Shown here: in pieces, positions 23,596 to 31,307 of the stretch
How the letters are laid out: each line of letters begins with the position of its first letter
How positions within the stretch are numbered: position 1 is the stretch's first letter
The notes under the pieces: generated by a model
What the model was told of the DNA's origin: nothing
The model's input: only the letters and a program-made list of their open reading frames with translations
The model's database searches: none
NCBI GenBank assembly: GCA_003212415.1
Contig: QCPT01000010.1
Span: forward strand, 1-48,936
Origin: Pelagibacteraceae bacterium AG-439-F23
Lineage (GTDB): Bacteria; Pseudomonadota; Alphaproteobacteria; Pelagibacterales; Pelagibacteraceae
Reading direction: 5' to 3'
DNA: 48,936 bases
Made by a program: the position numbers and the translations under genes

Positions 23596-24564
23596 ATGAA
23601 AAAAAATTTAATTCCCACTATTAATATTTCTTCATTGATAAAAGATGGTTATCATTCAGATAAATCAATTAAAACCATTAATAAAATTAAAGAAGCTTGT
23701 ATTAATACTGGTTTTTTTCAAGTTACAGGGCATGGAATAAATCAAAAAAATATTAGAGACATTTGTAAAGTTGGTAATAAGTTTTTTAACTCATCTGAAA
23801 AAAATAAAACAAAACTTTCGCCTAAAAAATGGAATCCTAAAAATAAAAATGTATACAGGGGATATTTTCCAAACGATGTAAACGGTAAAGAAGGATTGGA
23901 TATAGGAGATTTAAAAATTACTCAAAAATATGCTGAAAAATTAAAAAACCAATATATTGAATATATTAATTTAACTAAATCCTTAGACAAAAAATCAATT
24001 AAAATTTTATCGGCTTATTTTGATAGTGTTTTTATTTTAGGAGAAGTTCTGTTTAAAAGCATAATTAAACTTTATAAAAAGAACACACATACTTCAAAAG
24101 AAGCATTTTCAAGATTAAAAACTCTTAGCACATTACGGTTCAATTATTACCCAAACCAAACAAAACCAGTAGAAATTTCAAAAGAAGATGGTGTTGCGCT
24201 GGGATGCGAAACTCATGTTGATAGTGGAATATTTACAATTCTTTATCAAGAGAAGAAAGGTGGTTTGCAAGTCCAAAATAGAAAAACAAAAAAATGGCAC
24301 AATGTACCTTTTAATAATAATGCTTTAGTAGTTAATACAGGAAGAGCTCTTGAATTTTTAAGTAAAGGCAAGTTTAAAGCAACAAATCATAGAGTGCTAT
24401 GGAATAAAAAAAAACGTATGTCTATTCCTTTCTTTTTTGAACCTTCTTATGACTTCAAAATGAATACAGATTTTTTAAATGCTAAAAAAATCAACAATAA
24501 AGGTTTGATTTATGAAAAATTCCTAAATCAATCATTAAAAAAATTCATTGAATATCAACGATAA
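23596..24564 (+). CDS. Isopenicillin N synthase-family 2-oxoglutarate/Fe(II) oxygenase
   Basis: This 322-residue protein has an N-terminal DIOX_N-like half (PTINISSLI, TGFFQVTGHGINQ) and a C-terminal double-stranded beta-helix with the iron ligands H207 and D209 (ETHVDSGIFTIL) and H265 (ATNHRV), plus the cosubstrate RxS motif R274-M-S. This is the plant/fungal-like DIOX superfamily that bacteria use for ring, amino acid or herbicide oxidation. The ATG directly abuts the DMT stop. It is upstream of the LLM operon by 107 bases and may feed or precede that pathway. The substrate is unknown. Confidence 0.87.
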   Translation: MKKNLIPTINISSLIKDGYHSDKSIKTINKIKEACINTGFFQVTGHGINQKNIRDICKVGNKFFNSSEKNKTKLSPKKWNPKNKNVYRGYFPNDVNGKEGLDIGDLKITQKYAEKLKNQYIEYINLTKSLDKKSIKILSAYFDSVFILGEVLFKSIIKLYKKNTHTSKEAFSRLKTLSTLRFNYYPNQTKPVEISKEDGVALGCETHVDSGIFTILYQEKKGGLQVQNRKTKKWHNVPFNNNALVVNTGRALEFLSKGKFKATNHRVLWNKKKRMSIPFFFEPSYDFKMNTDFLNAKKINNKGLIYEKFLNQSLKKFIEYQR

Positions 24565-24589
24565 GAATAATAATATTTATTTATAAAGC

Positions 24590-24650
24590 GATACATAACT
24601 CATCGTATCTATTTAAAGATTTACGAAAGTGGGATCGGTCGTCTTTAAAT
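24590..24650 (+). promoter_or_regulatory. Structured 5' leader of the LLM operon
   Basis: Two stem-loops lie in the 107-base gap. The first is GATAC/GTATC (24590-24594 with 24605-24609). The second is a perfect 9-bp helix ATTTAAAGA/TCTTTAAAT (24611-24619 with 24642-24650) enclosing a 22-base loop that can form a short CGA/TCG inner stem. The ribosome site AAAGGAGG (24659-24666) follows nine bases later. There is no T-run, so a translational or RNA-processing element is more likely than a terminator. I do not recognise a known riboswitch class. Confidence 0.4.
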
Positions 24651-24671
24651 TGATTTTTAAAGGAGGCTTTA

Positions 24672-25841
24672 ATGAAGTTCGGTTATTTCTGTAACACTAC
24701 AAATTGGACACATAAACCTTATCATCAATTACTTGATGAGACTAAAGAAATATCTGAATATTGTGATCAAAATAAATGGAATTCTATTTGGTTTACTGAG
24801 CATCATTTTAATCATGAAGGAATGGAGTCTTGTACAAATCCTTTAATGTTAGGAGCTGATTGTGCCGCAAGAACAAAAAACATAAGAATAGGCCAAGCAG
24901 CAAATGTGATTACATTTCATAATCCAATTAGATTAGCTGAGGATATTGCGACACTGGACCAACTTTCAAAGGGAAGAGTTGAGGTTGGTGTTGCTAGAGG
25001 AATTTATGGTAGAGAAGCTATTAATTTAAATATTGAAGCTGATCTTAAAGATCAGGCAAAAAATTTTAGACTATTTGCTGAAACATTAGAAATTTTAAAA
25101 AAAGCATGGACAGAAAAATTCTTTAAACATGAAGGTGAGTTTTACACTTACCCTCATCCTAATCATATCTGGCAACACGATATGAGTCCTCCGAGTGATG
25201 AGTTTATGAATATGGAAGATAATACTATTAAAAAAATCAGTGTAGTTCCAAAACCATTTCAATCTCCTCATCCTCCAATTCATCAAGTTGTAGATGGTAT
25301 TAGATCAATAGAATGGGCAGCTCAAAATGGAATAAATGTCATAATGTGGATACCTACCGTTAAAGCATTGAAAATTAAATTTGAAGCATACAAAAATGCT
25401 AGATCAGAAAAAGAAAAGAGAAATGTAGAATTAGGAGAAGGTGTAACTTTAGTTAGAGACATGTTTGTTGCGGACACAATGGAAGAAGCTAAAGAAAAAG
25501 CTGGTGAACACATGGTTAATTATATGAGATGGGTCTGTCATTGGAGAGGTCTTGGAAATCATATGGATCCTGATGAAAAACTGCCTGAAACGAAAGGTAA
25601 ATTAGATTTATTAAATTATGATTTTCTACATAAAAGAAACATGCTCTTTGGAACGCCCGAGTATGTAATTGACAAAATTCACGAACTTAAATCTGAACTT
25701 AACTTACAAAATCTTCAAGTATGGTCGAATTTCCCTGGAATTAAACATGAAGACTGTATGAAAAGTATAAAAATGTTTACAGAAAAAGTAATGCCTCACT
25801 TTAAAGATGATTTAAATTCTGAAGTCAAAAAAGTTTCGTGA
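24672..25841 (+). CDS. LLM-class (luciferase-like) flavin-dependent monooxygenase
   Basis: This 389-residue bacterial-luciferase-fold protein has MKFGYFCNTTNWTHKPYHQLL, EYCDQNKWNSIWFTEHHF, IRIGQAANVITFHNPIRLAEDIATLDQLSKGRVEVGVARG and the later PFQSPHPPIHQVVDG. These are typical of two-component monooxygenases that use reduced FMN from a separate reductase. No flavin reductase is in this operon. A strong AAAGGAGG ribosome site sits five bases before the ATG. Its TGA overlaps the GTG start of the TPP enzyme by four bases. It is the first gene of a five- to six-gene coupled catabolic operon. The substrate is unknown. Confidence 0.9.
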   Translation: MKFGYFCNTTNWTHKPYHQLLDETKEISEYCDQNKWNSIWFTEHHFNHEGMESCTNPLMLGADCAARTKNIRIGQAANVITFHNPIRLAEDIATLDQLSKGRVEVGVARGIYGREAINLNIEADLKDQAKNFRLFAETLEILKKAWTEKFFKHEGEFYTYPHPNHIWQHDMSPPSDEFMNMEDNTIKKISVVPKPFQSPHPPIHQVVDGIRSIEWAAQNGINVIMWIPTVKALKIKFEAYKNARSEKEKRNVELGEGVTLVRDMFVADTMEEAKEKAGEHMVNYMRWVCHWRGLGNHMDPDEKLPETKGKLDLLNYDFLHKRNMLFGTPEYVIDKIHELKSELNLQNLQVWSNFPGIKHEDCMKSIKMFTEKVMPHFKDDLNSEVKKVS

Positions 25842-27538
25842 TCAAATCCAAAAAAAATCTAACTGGAGGCCAGGCCGCAGTTAAATCATTAAAAAAAGAA
25901 AAGGTTAAACATGTTTTTGGTCTAATTGGTTCTGCTACAATGGAAATTTTTGATGCGCTGTATCTTCAAAAAAAAATTAAATATATAGGCGTAAGAGATG
26001 AAAGAACTGGTACGCATATGGCGGACGGATACGCTAGAGCTTCTAACGGTCCTGGAGTAATACTTGCTGGACAAAATGGTCCAGGTGTAACTAATTTGGT
26101 TACTGGGATAGCACAAGCCAAAGCTGCTTTCTCTCCTGTAGTTTCTATTGCAGGTTCATTCTCTACTAAAGATAAAATGGAAGATGCTTTTCAAGGGCTT
26201 GACCAGCAATCATTATTTAAACCTATCACAAAAAAAACTTGGTTAGTAAAAAGTGTAAAAAAAATTCCTGAAACTTTTAGTGAAGCTTTCAAATTAGCTA
26301 TGTCACCAAGAAGAGGTCCCGTATGCATTAATCTTCCTAGAAATATATTGGCTGAAAAATCAAAATTTAAGATTAATGAAAGTAAAATTTCTTATGCAAA
26401 ACATAGTTCGATCAAAGCTAAACCAAACTCTATAAAAAAAGCAGTAAAATTAATCTCTAATTCGAATAGAGGAGTCATTATTGTTGGAGGTGGGATTAAA
26501 TACAATTCAAAGTATAAAGATATAATCAAATTAGCAAAATTATTAAATATTCCAATTGTAACAGCAGCGGGTCATGGAGATGCAATACCTTTTGATCACA
26601 AATTAAATGCTGGACAAATGGGTCCTAGAGGAAACCCTGTGGCTTCTAGACTTGTAAAAGAAGCTAATATTATTATAGCTTTGGGAACAAGACTGGGTTT
26701 TAATTCTACATTTTATTCCTATAAAAACATAAATAAAAAAGCAAAAATTATTCAAGTAGAATTAGAAAAAAAAATGCTTGGAAGATATTTTCCTGTATCA
26801 GTTGGAATTCATGCCGATGCAGCTCTAACTGCCAATCAATTATATAAAGAAATAAAAAAACAAAAAATTTTTTTGAATGTAAAAAATTGGACCAATTCTT
26901 ATTTGAAAGAAAGATCAAAATTTCTAAATGATAGAGATAATAAGAAAGCAAAAAATTTTCCAATCCAGCCCTCGAGTTTATTTAAAGAATTAAGAAAAAC
27001 ACTTCCTAAAAATTCTGCCATAACACTTGATGCTGGAACATTATGTCTACAGGCCACTGACTCTTTGAATTACTACTCTCCTCCATCATTATTTACACCT
27101 TTAGATTTTGGATTGGTTGGTTTTTCTTTTGCCTGTGGATTAGGTGTAAAACTAGCCAAACCTAAGAAAACAGTGGTTAGTTTAATGGGTGATGGTGGAT
27201 TTGGTATGACTATTTCTGAATTAAGTACAGCTGTTGAATATAAAATCAACACAATAACAATTGTTATGAATAATAAAAGTTGGGGTGCTGAAAAAGCGTA
27301 TCAAAAAGATTTTTATGGAAAAAGATATCTGGGTGCTGACATAAACAGTCCTAGGTTTGATAAATTAGCCGAACTCTATGGAGCAAAAGGATTTAAAGTT
27401 ACAAAAATTTCCGAAATAAATCCTACATTAAAAGCTGCACTTAAAATAAAAAAACCAGTTGTTATAGATGTTGATGTAGATCCAAAAGCACTATACAGTT
27501 TTAGAAGAGATAGCTTTAAACATAAAATTGAAAAATGA
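25838..27538 (+). CDS. Thiamine-diphosphate enzyme of the acetolactate synthase superfamily, sulfoacetaldehyde acetyltransferase (Xsc)-like
   Basis: This 566-residue, three-domain TPP enzyme carries the cofactor-activating Glu55 in VRDERTGTHMADGYAR, followed by GQNGPGVTNLVTG, a central DHS-like domain (about 195-330) and the metal/TPP motif GDGGFGM...VMNN near 450-478. The C-terminal SWGAEKAYQKDFYGKRY and the final FRRDSF resemble Xsc as I remember it, which cleaves sulfoacetaldehyde to acetyl phosphate and sulfite. Benzoylformate-decarboxylase-like or ALS-like activity is the alternative. The start is GTG (GTGA overlap with the LLM gene). Its stop overlaps the DUF1185 ATG by four bases. Confidence 0.85.
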   Translation: MIKSKKNLTGGQAAVKSLKKEKVKHVFGLIGSATMEIFDALYLQKKIKYIGVRDERTGTHMADGYARASNGPGVILAGQNGPGVTNLVTGIAQAKAAFSPVVSIAGSFSTKDKMEDAFQGLDQQSLFKPITKKTWLVKSVKKIPETFSEAFKLAMSPRRGPVCINLPRNILAEKSKFKINESKISYAKHSSIKAKPNSIKKAVKLISNSNRGVIIVGGGIKYNSKYKDIIKLAKLLNIPIVTAAGHGDAIPFDHKLNAGQMGPRGNPVASRLVKEANIIIALGTRLGFNSTFYSYKNINKKAKIIQVELEKKMLGRYFPVSVGIHADAALTANQLYKEIKKQKIFLNVKNWTNSYLKERSKFLNDRDNKKAKNFPIQPSSLFKELRKTLPKNSAITLDAGTLCLQATDSLNYYSPPSLFTPLDFGLVGFSFACGLGVKLAKPKKTVVSLMGDGGFGMTISELSTAVEYKINTITIVMNNKSWGAEKAYQKDFYGKRYLGADINSPRFDKLAELYGAKGFKVTKISEINPTLKAALKIKKPVVIDVDVDPKALYSFRRDSFKHKIEK

Positions 27539-28122
27539 CATTAGAATTAAGAAAATTTACTAAATTTATAGACAAAACTTTTATAGAGGGTGGCAAAGAA
27601 GCAAAAGAACCTGTACTGCTAGTTTCTGTTGCTGCAGTTTTTAAAAACCCATGGGATGGACAAGGATTTGTTGAAGACCTAAAGCCAGTTATATTAGATT
27701 TGGCTCCAAAACTTGGAGACATTTTAGTTCCTGAATTAATTAAAGAAATAGGGTCACCTGAAAAAATATTAGCATATGGAAAGGCTGGAGTTGTTGGTTT
27801 GGATGGTGAAATAGAACATGCATCAGCTTTTATTCATACTTTAAGATTTGGAAATAAATTTAGGGATGCTGTTGGAGGAACATCTTATTTAAGCTTTACA
27901 AATACTAGAGGACCCGCAGGTTCAAAAATTTCTATCCCAATGATGCATAAAACAGACTCTGGTTTAAGACCATACTACTTAACACATGAGTTTACAATTC
28001 ATGATGCTCCATTTAATAATGAAATTGTAATTGCAATAGGAGGAGCATCGACAGGTAGAGCTCATGCTAGAACAGGTGACAGATATCAAGATATGAAAGA
28101 AATGGGCATTGAACCCAAGTAA
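27535..28122 (+). CDS. Amino acid synthesis family protein (DUF1185/AA_synth)
   Basis: This 195-residue DUF1185 member begins LELRKFTKFIDKTFIEGGK and shows the conserved AAVFKNPWDGQGFVEDL, ILAYGKAGVVGLDGEIEHASA, GNKFRDAVGGTSYL and IAIGGASTGRAHARTGDRYQDM. Despite the family name, no reaction is established that I know of. Relatives often sit beside LLM enzymes, hydrolases and aldehyde dehydrogenases in alphaproteobacteria. Conserved Lys, Glu, His and Arg residues suggest an enzyme and not a structural protein. It is coupled by a four-base overlap to the TPP enzyme upstream and lies three bases before the hydrolase ATG. Confidence 0.88.
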   Translation: MTLELRKFTKFIDKTFIEGGKEAKEPVLLVSVAAVFKNPWDGQGFVEDLKPVILDLAPKLGDILVPELIKEIGSPEKILAYGKAGVVGLDGEIEHASAFIHTLRFGNKFRDAVGGTSYLSFTNTRGPAGSKISIPMMHKTDSGLRPYYLTHEFTIHDAPFNNEIVIAIGGASTGRAHARTGDRYQDMKEMGIEPK

Positions 28123-28125
28123 ATA

Positions 28126-28899
28126 ATGATCAATGCAAAAGATTCGAAAAATACATTTTATGTATTAGATAAAAAAAATGATGTTCCAATAGTTTTTATA
28201 CATGGTGTAGGTCTAAATCATAAAATCTGGGAACCTCAATTAAATATATTTAAAAATACTTTTCTTGCTTATGATATACTGGGTCACGGAAAAACTCCTT
28301 TAAATAAAGAAAATATAACTTTTGATGATTTTTCAAATCAACTAATCAATCTTATCAATGAACTGAATATAAAAAAAATTCATTTAGTGGGTTTTTCAAT
28401 TGGTTCTTTAATAGCTAGAAATTTTGCATCAAAACATAGTGATAGATTAGAATCATTAATTCTTCTTTGTTCAATATTTAAAAGATCAGAAAAACAACAA
28501 CAAATAGTAAAAGATAGATTTGAACTTGCAAAAAAAAGCAAAAGTCTGTCAAAACAAGCGCTTAAAAGATGGTTCACAGATGAATACTTAGAAAAAAATC
28601 CAAATACTTATAATAAAATTAGCTCAATACTTGAACAAAATAACATAGAGAATTTTCTTAAAATCTATGAACTGTTTGTAAACCATAAGGACAATGAGCA
28701 GTTTGAAAAAATTAAAACTAAAACTTTAATTATGACTGGAGAAGGAGATATAGGATCTACACCAGAAATGTCTGTAAATCTAAGTAAAGTTATTAATAAT
28801 TCCAATGTAAAAATAATTTCTAAAGGAAAACATCTGTGTAGTATTGAATGCGCAGATGATGTAAACATGGCTATTAAAAAACATATTCAAAATGACTGA
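28126..28899 (+). CDS. Alpha/beta hydrolase (enol-lactonase/ester hydrolase-like)
   Basis: This 257-residue alpha/beta-hydrolase has the oxyanion motif FIHGVGLNHKIWEPQ, DILGHGKTP, the nucleophile Ser in VGFSIGSLIARNFA near 91, the acid in MTGEGDIGSTPEM, and the catalytic His in KGKHLCSIECADDV. The pattern resembles 3-oxoadipate enol-lactonase/RutD-type hydrolases. It overlaps the aldehyde dehydrogenase gene by eight bases. In this operon it would hydrolyse an ester, lactone or amide formed by the flavoenzyme or DUF1185 step, which is inference. Confidence 0.86.
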   Translation: MINAKDSKNTFYVLDKKNDVPIVFIHGVGLNHKIWEPQLNIFKNTFLAYDILGHGKTPLNKENITFDDFSNQLINLINELNIKKIHLVGFSIGSLIARNFASKHSDRLESLILLCSIFKRSEKQQQIVKDRFELAKKSKSLSKQALKRWFTDEYLEKNPNTYNKISSILEQNNIENFLKIYELFVNHKDNEQFEKIKTKTLIMTGEGDIGSTPEMSVNLSKVINNSNVKIISKGKHLCSIECADDVNMAIKKHIQND

Positions 28900-30373
28900 G
28901 CTTAAAAAATATAAAATGTTTATTGACGGAGATTGGGTTGAATCTGATACCAAAAAAACATTTGAAACACTAAATCCAGAAAATAATAAACCTTGGGCAA
29001 TAGTTCCCGAGGCTAGTGCAAATGATGTTGATAAAGCTGTTAAAGCTGCACAAAAAGCTTTTGAAGGTGAATGGTCAAAATTACTACCAAGAGATAGGGG
29101 TAATTATTTAAGAGCAATCGCAAATAAACTTAGAGAAAACGCAGAACTTTTAGGAAAAATTGAAACGATTGATACTGGTAAACTTTTTAGAGAAACAAAC
29201 AAGCAAGCAAACTATATAGCTGAATATTACGATTATTATGCGGGGTTAGCAGATAAAGTTGAAGGTACTGTTTTGCCAATAGACAAGCCGAATATACAAG
29301 CCATCACAACAAGAATACCTATCGGGGTTATTGCAGCAATAATTCCTTGGAATTCACAAATGCTTTTAACAGTAACTAAGTTAGCTCCAGCTCTTGCTAT
29401 GGGAAATACTGTGGTCATTAAGTCATCAGAACTTGCACCAGCAGTAATGTTTGAGTTTGCAAAACTTATTGAAGAGACCGGTATACCAAAAGGTGTTGTG
29501 AACGTCATAACTGGTTTTGGAGACCCTTGTGGAAAAGCATTAACTACTCATAATTTAGTTGAAAAAGTTGCGTTTACAGGTGGACCTGAGACTGCAAGAC
29601 ATATCATTAGAAACTCTGCTGAAAATTTATCAGAAGTAAGTTTAGAATTAGGAGGCAAAAGCCCAGTCGCTGTATTTGATGATGCACGTCAAGAGAATGC
29701 AATTAATGGAATAACAGCGGGAATTTTTGGAGCAAGTGGTCAAAGTTGTATAGCTGGATCAAGACTGTATTTACAAGAAGGAATTTACAATGAATTTTTG
29801 GATAAACTTGCTGCAAGAGCTGAAAAAATAAAAATTGGAGCTCCGATGGATCCAGAAAGCGAAATGGGCCCGTTGAGTAATTTTAAACAGTTAGAGATAA
29901 TTGAAAAAAATATAAAACTTACTTTAGATCAAGGTGGAAAAATAAAATGTGGTGGAAAAAGACATTCATTTTCTAATGAAGGTTATTATTTTTCACCTAC
30001 AATAATTGAATGTGATAATCACAATCTACCAGCAGCAGAAAATGAACTCTTTGGACCTGTATTATCTGTAATGAGATTTAAAACAGAAGATGAAGTAATA
30101 AAGAAAATGAATGATAATCAATACGGATTGAGTTCTGGAGTTTATACAAGTGATTTTTCGAGAGGTTTAAGAGTTTCGAAAGCTATAAGAGCAGGTATTA
30201 CATTTGTAAATACTTATAGACTCATTTCTCCGTCAGCTCCTTTTGGAGGAATAAAAGATAGCGGCTTTGGAAAAGAGGCTGGAGTTGAATCTATTAAAGA
30301 TTATACAAGAGTTAAAACAACTTGGTATTATACTTCGGACAAACCAACTTTAGACCCTTTCTCGATGAGATAG
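28892..30373 (+). CDS. Aldehyde dehydrogenase (NAD(P)+)
   Basis: This full-length 493-residue ALDH has MFIDGDWVESDTKKTFETLNP at the N-terminus, IIPWNSQ in the cofactor domain, FTGGPETARHI, the general-base Glu in LELGGKSPV, the nucleophilic Cys in GQSCIAGSRL near 290, NELFGPV, and PFGGIKDSGFG. It is related to betaine- or hydroxymuconic-type aldehyde dehydrogenases, but the substrate is not assigned. It is one of two ALDHs in the window and about 25% longer than what is visible of the first. It lies in the LLM operon after the hydrolase (eight-base overlap), so it probably oxidises an aldehyde product of that pathway. Confidence 0.93.
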   Translation: MTELKKYKMFIDGDWVESDTKKTFETLNPENNKPWAIVPEASANDVDKAVKAAQKAFEGEWSKLLPRDRGNYLRAIANKLRENAELLGKIETIDTGKLFRETNKQANYIAEYYDYYAGLADKVEGTVLPIDKPNIQAITTRIPIGVIAAIIPWNSQMLLTVTKLAPALAMGNTVVIKSSELAPAVMFEFAKLIEETGIPKGVVNVITGFGDPCGKALTTHNLVEKVAFTGGPETARHIIRNSAENLSEVSLELGGKSPVAVFDDARQENAINGITAGIFGASGQSCIAGSRLYLQEGIYNEFLDKLAARAEKIKIGAPMDPESEMGPLSNFKQLEIIEKNIKLTLDQGGKIKCGGKRHSFSNEGYYFSPTIIECDNHNLPAAENELFGPVLSVMRFKTEDEVIKKMNDNQYGLSSGVYTSDFSRGLRVSKAIRAGITFVNTYRLISPSAPFGGIKDSGFGKEAGVESIKDYTRVKTTWYYTSDKPTLDPFSMR

Positions 30374-30375
30374 TT

Positions 30376-31233
30376 TTGTCAAACAAACATACAGCATTAA
30401 TTGTATTGGTAATGTTCTTTTTAGGAAGCGCATATCCTTTAGGTAAATTTGGTCTAGATTCATCTGTTAATCCAATTTTATTTGGAGCTTTAAGAATGGG
30501 AATTGTTTTTTTGTGTTTGGTTCCCTTTTGTAAGATAAAAATTCCTTCAAAAAAATACTTTCTACCTTTGGTTGGTTTTTCAATATCAATGGGTGTAGCG
30601 GTTAATTTCTTTTTGTATGTCTCTTTATATGTTTCTAATATATTGGCACCCATAACAATAGGTGCTCAACTTTCAATACCATTTGCAATTATTTTAAGTT
30701 CATTTTTTCTTAACGAAAGTATTAGCCTAAAAAAATGGATTTTAATAATAACTTCGTTTTTAGGAATAGTTCTTATCGCTTTTGATCCAAAAGTTTTGGA
30801 TGAAGTTTTGGGATTTATATTAATTTGTGGAATGGCTTTTTTTTATGGTTTATCACAAGTTTTTTCAAGATATCTAAAAGAGTTAGATGTAAAGTTTACA
30901 AATGCATTCATGGGTTTAGTTGGATTTGTCATTTTATTTTCTTTATCAAATATATTTGAAGGAAATGTAATTAATCAAATTAATAAGATAGATTTAAATG
31001 GATGGCTTACAGTTTTATATGCGGGAGCAATAATATCAATATTTGGTCACTTGATGATGTTTTATCTTTATAAGTTTTATCCAGTGGGCAAAGTTCTTCC
31101 TTTTTACTCTCTATTCCCAGTTTTTGGATTAATACTAACATTTTTTATTTTTGGTGAAATTCCGACTATAATTACTGTTTGTGGTGGAATAATTGTTATT
31201 ACATCGGTCTATTTACTGCATAAAACTAGATAA
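30376..31233 (+). CDS. EamA/DMT-superfamily transporter
   Basis: This protein of about 285 residues has ten hydrophobic helices in two EamA repeats. ILAPITIGAQLSIPFAIILSSFFLNESI and YPVGKVLPFYSLFPVFGLILTFFIFGEIP close the repeats. The frame is open into the end of the ALDH gene, but there is no ATG before helix 1. I chose TTG at 30376, just after the ALDH stop, because it gives a short SNKHT lead into helix 1; an ATG at 30412 would cut that helix. It probably carries the substrate or product of the LLM operon. Confidence 0.83.
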   Translation: MSNKHTALIVLVMFFLGSAYPLGKFGLDSSVNPILFGALRMGIVFLCLVPFCKIKIPSKKYFLPLVGFSISMGVAVNFFLYVSLYVSNILAPITIGAQLSIPFAIILSSFFLNESISLKKWILIITSFLGIVLIAFDPKVLDEVLGFILICGMAFFYGLSQVFSRYLKELDVKFTNAFMGLVGFVILFSLSNIFEGNVINQINKIDLNGWLTVLYAGAIISIFGHLMMFYLYKFYPVGKVLPFYSLFPVFGLILTFFIFGEIPTIITVCGGIIVITSVYLLHKTR

Positions 31234-31241
31234 TTTTCTCA

Positions 31242-31269
31242 TTGAAAATTTAAACTAATAAGATTTAAT
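31242..31269 (+). promoter_or_regulatory. Predicted promoter of the second Liv binding-protein gene
   Basis: TTGAAA (31242-31247) is followed by 16 bases and TTTAAT (31264-31269). It lies about 40 bases before the ATG in the 74-base gap between the DMT gene and the binding-protein gene. In AT-rich DNA such matches occur by chance, so the support comes mainly from position and from the palindrome just downstream. Confidence 0.4.
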
Positions 31270-31281
31270 TTTGTTTTTATA

Positions 31282-31295
31282 AATTGTTAACAATT
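31282..31295. promoter_or_regulatory. 14-bp perfect palindrome, possible operator
   Basis: AATTGTTAACAATT is a perfect two-fold palindrome 12 bases before the binding-protein ATG. It lies downstream of the predicted -10 and immediately upstream of the AAAAGGA ribosome site. A repressor bound here would block transcription start or early elongation. The A/T-only flanks make a purely random origin possible. Confidence 0.4.
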
Positions 31296-31307
31296 AAAAG
31301 GAAAAAT

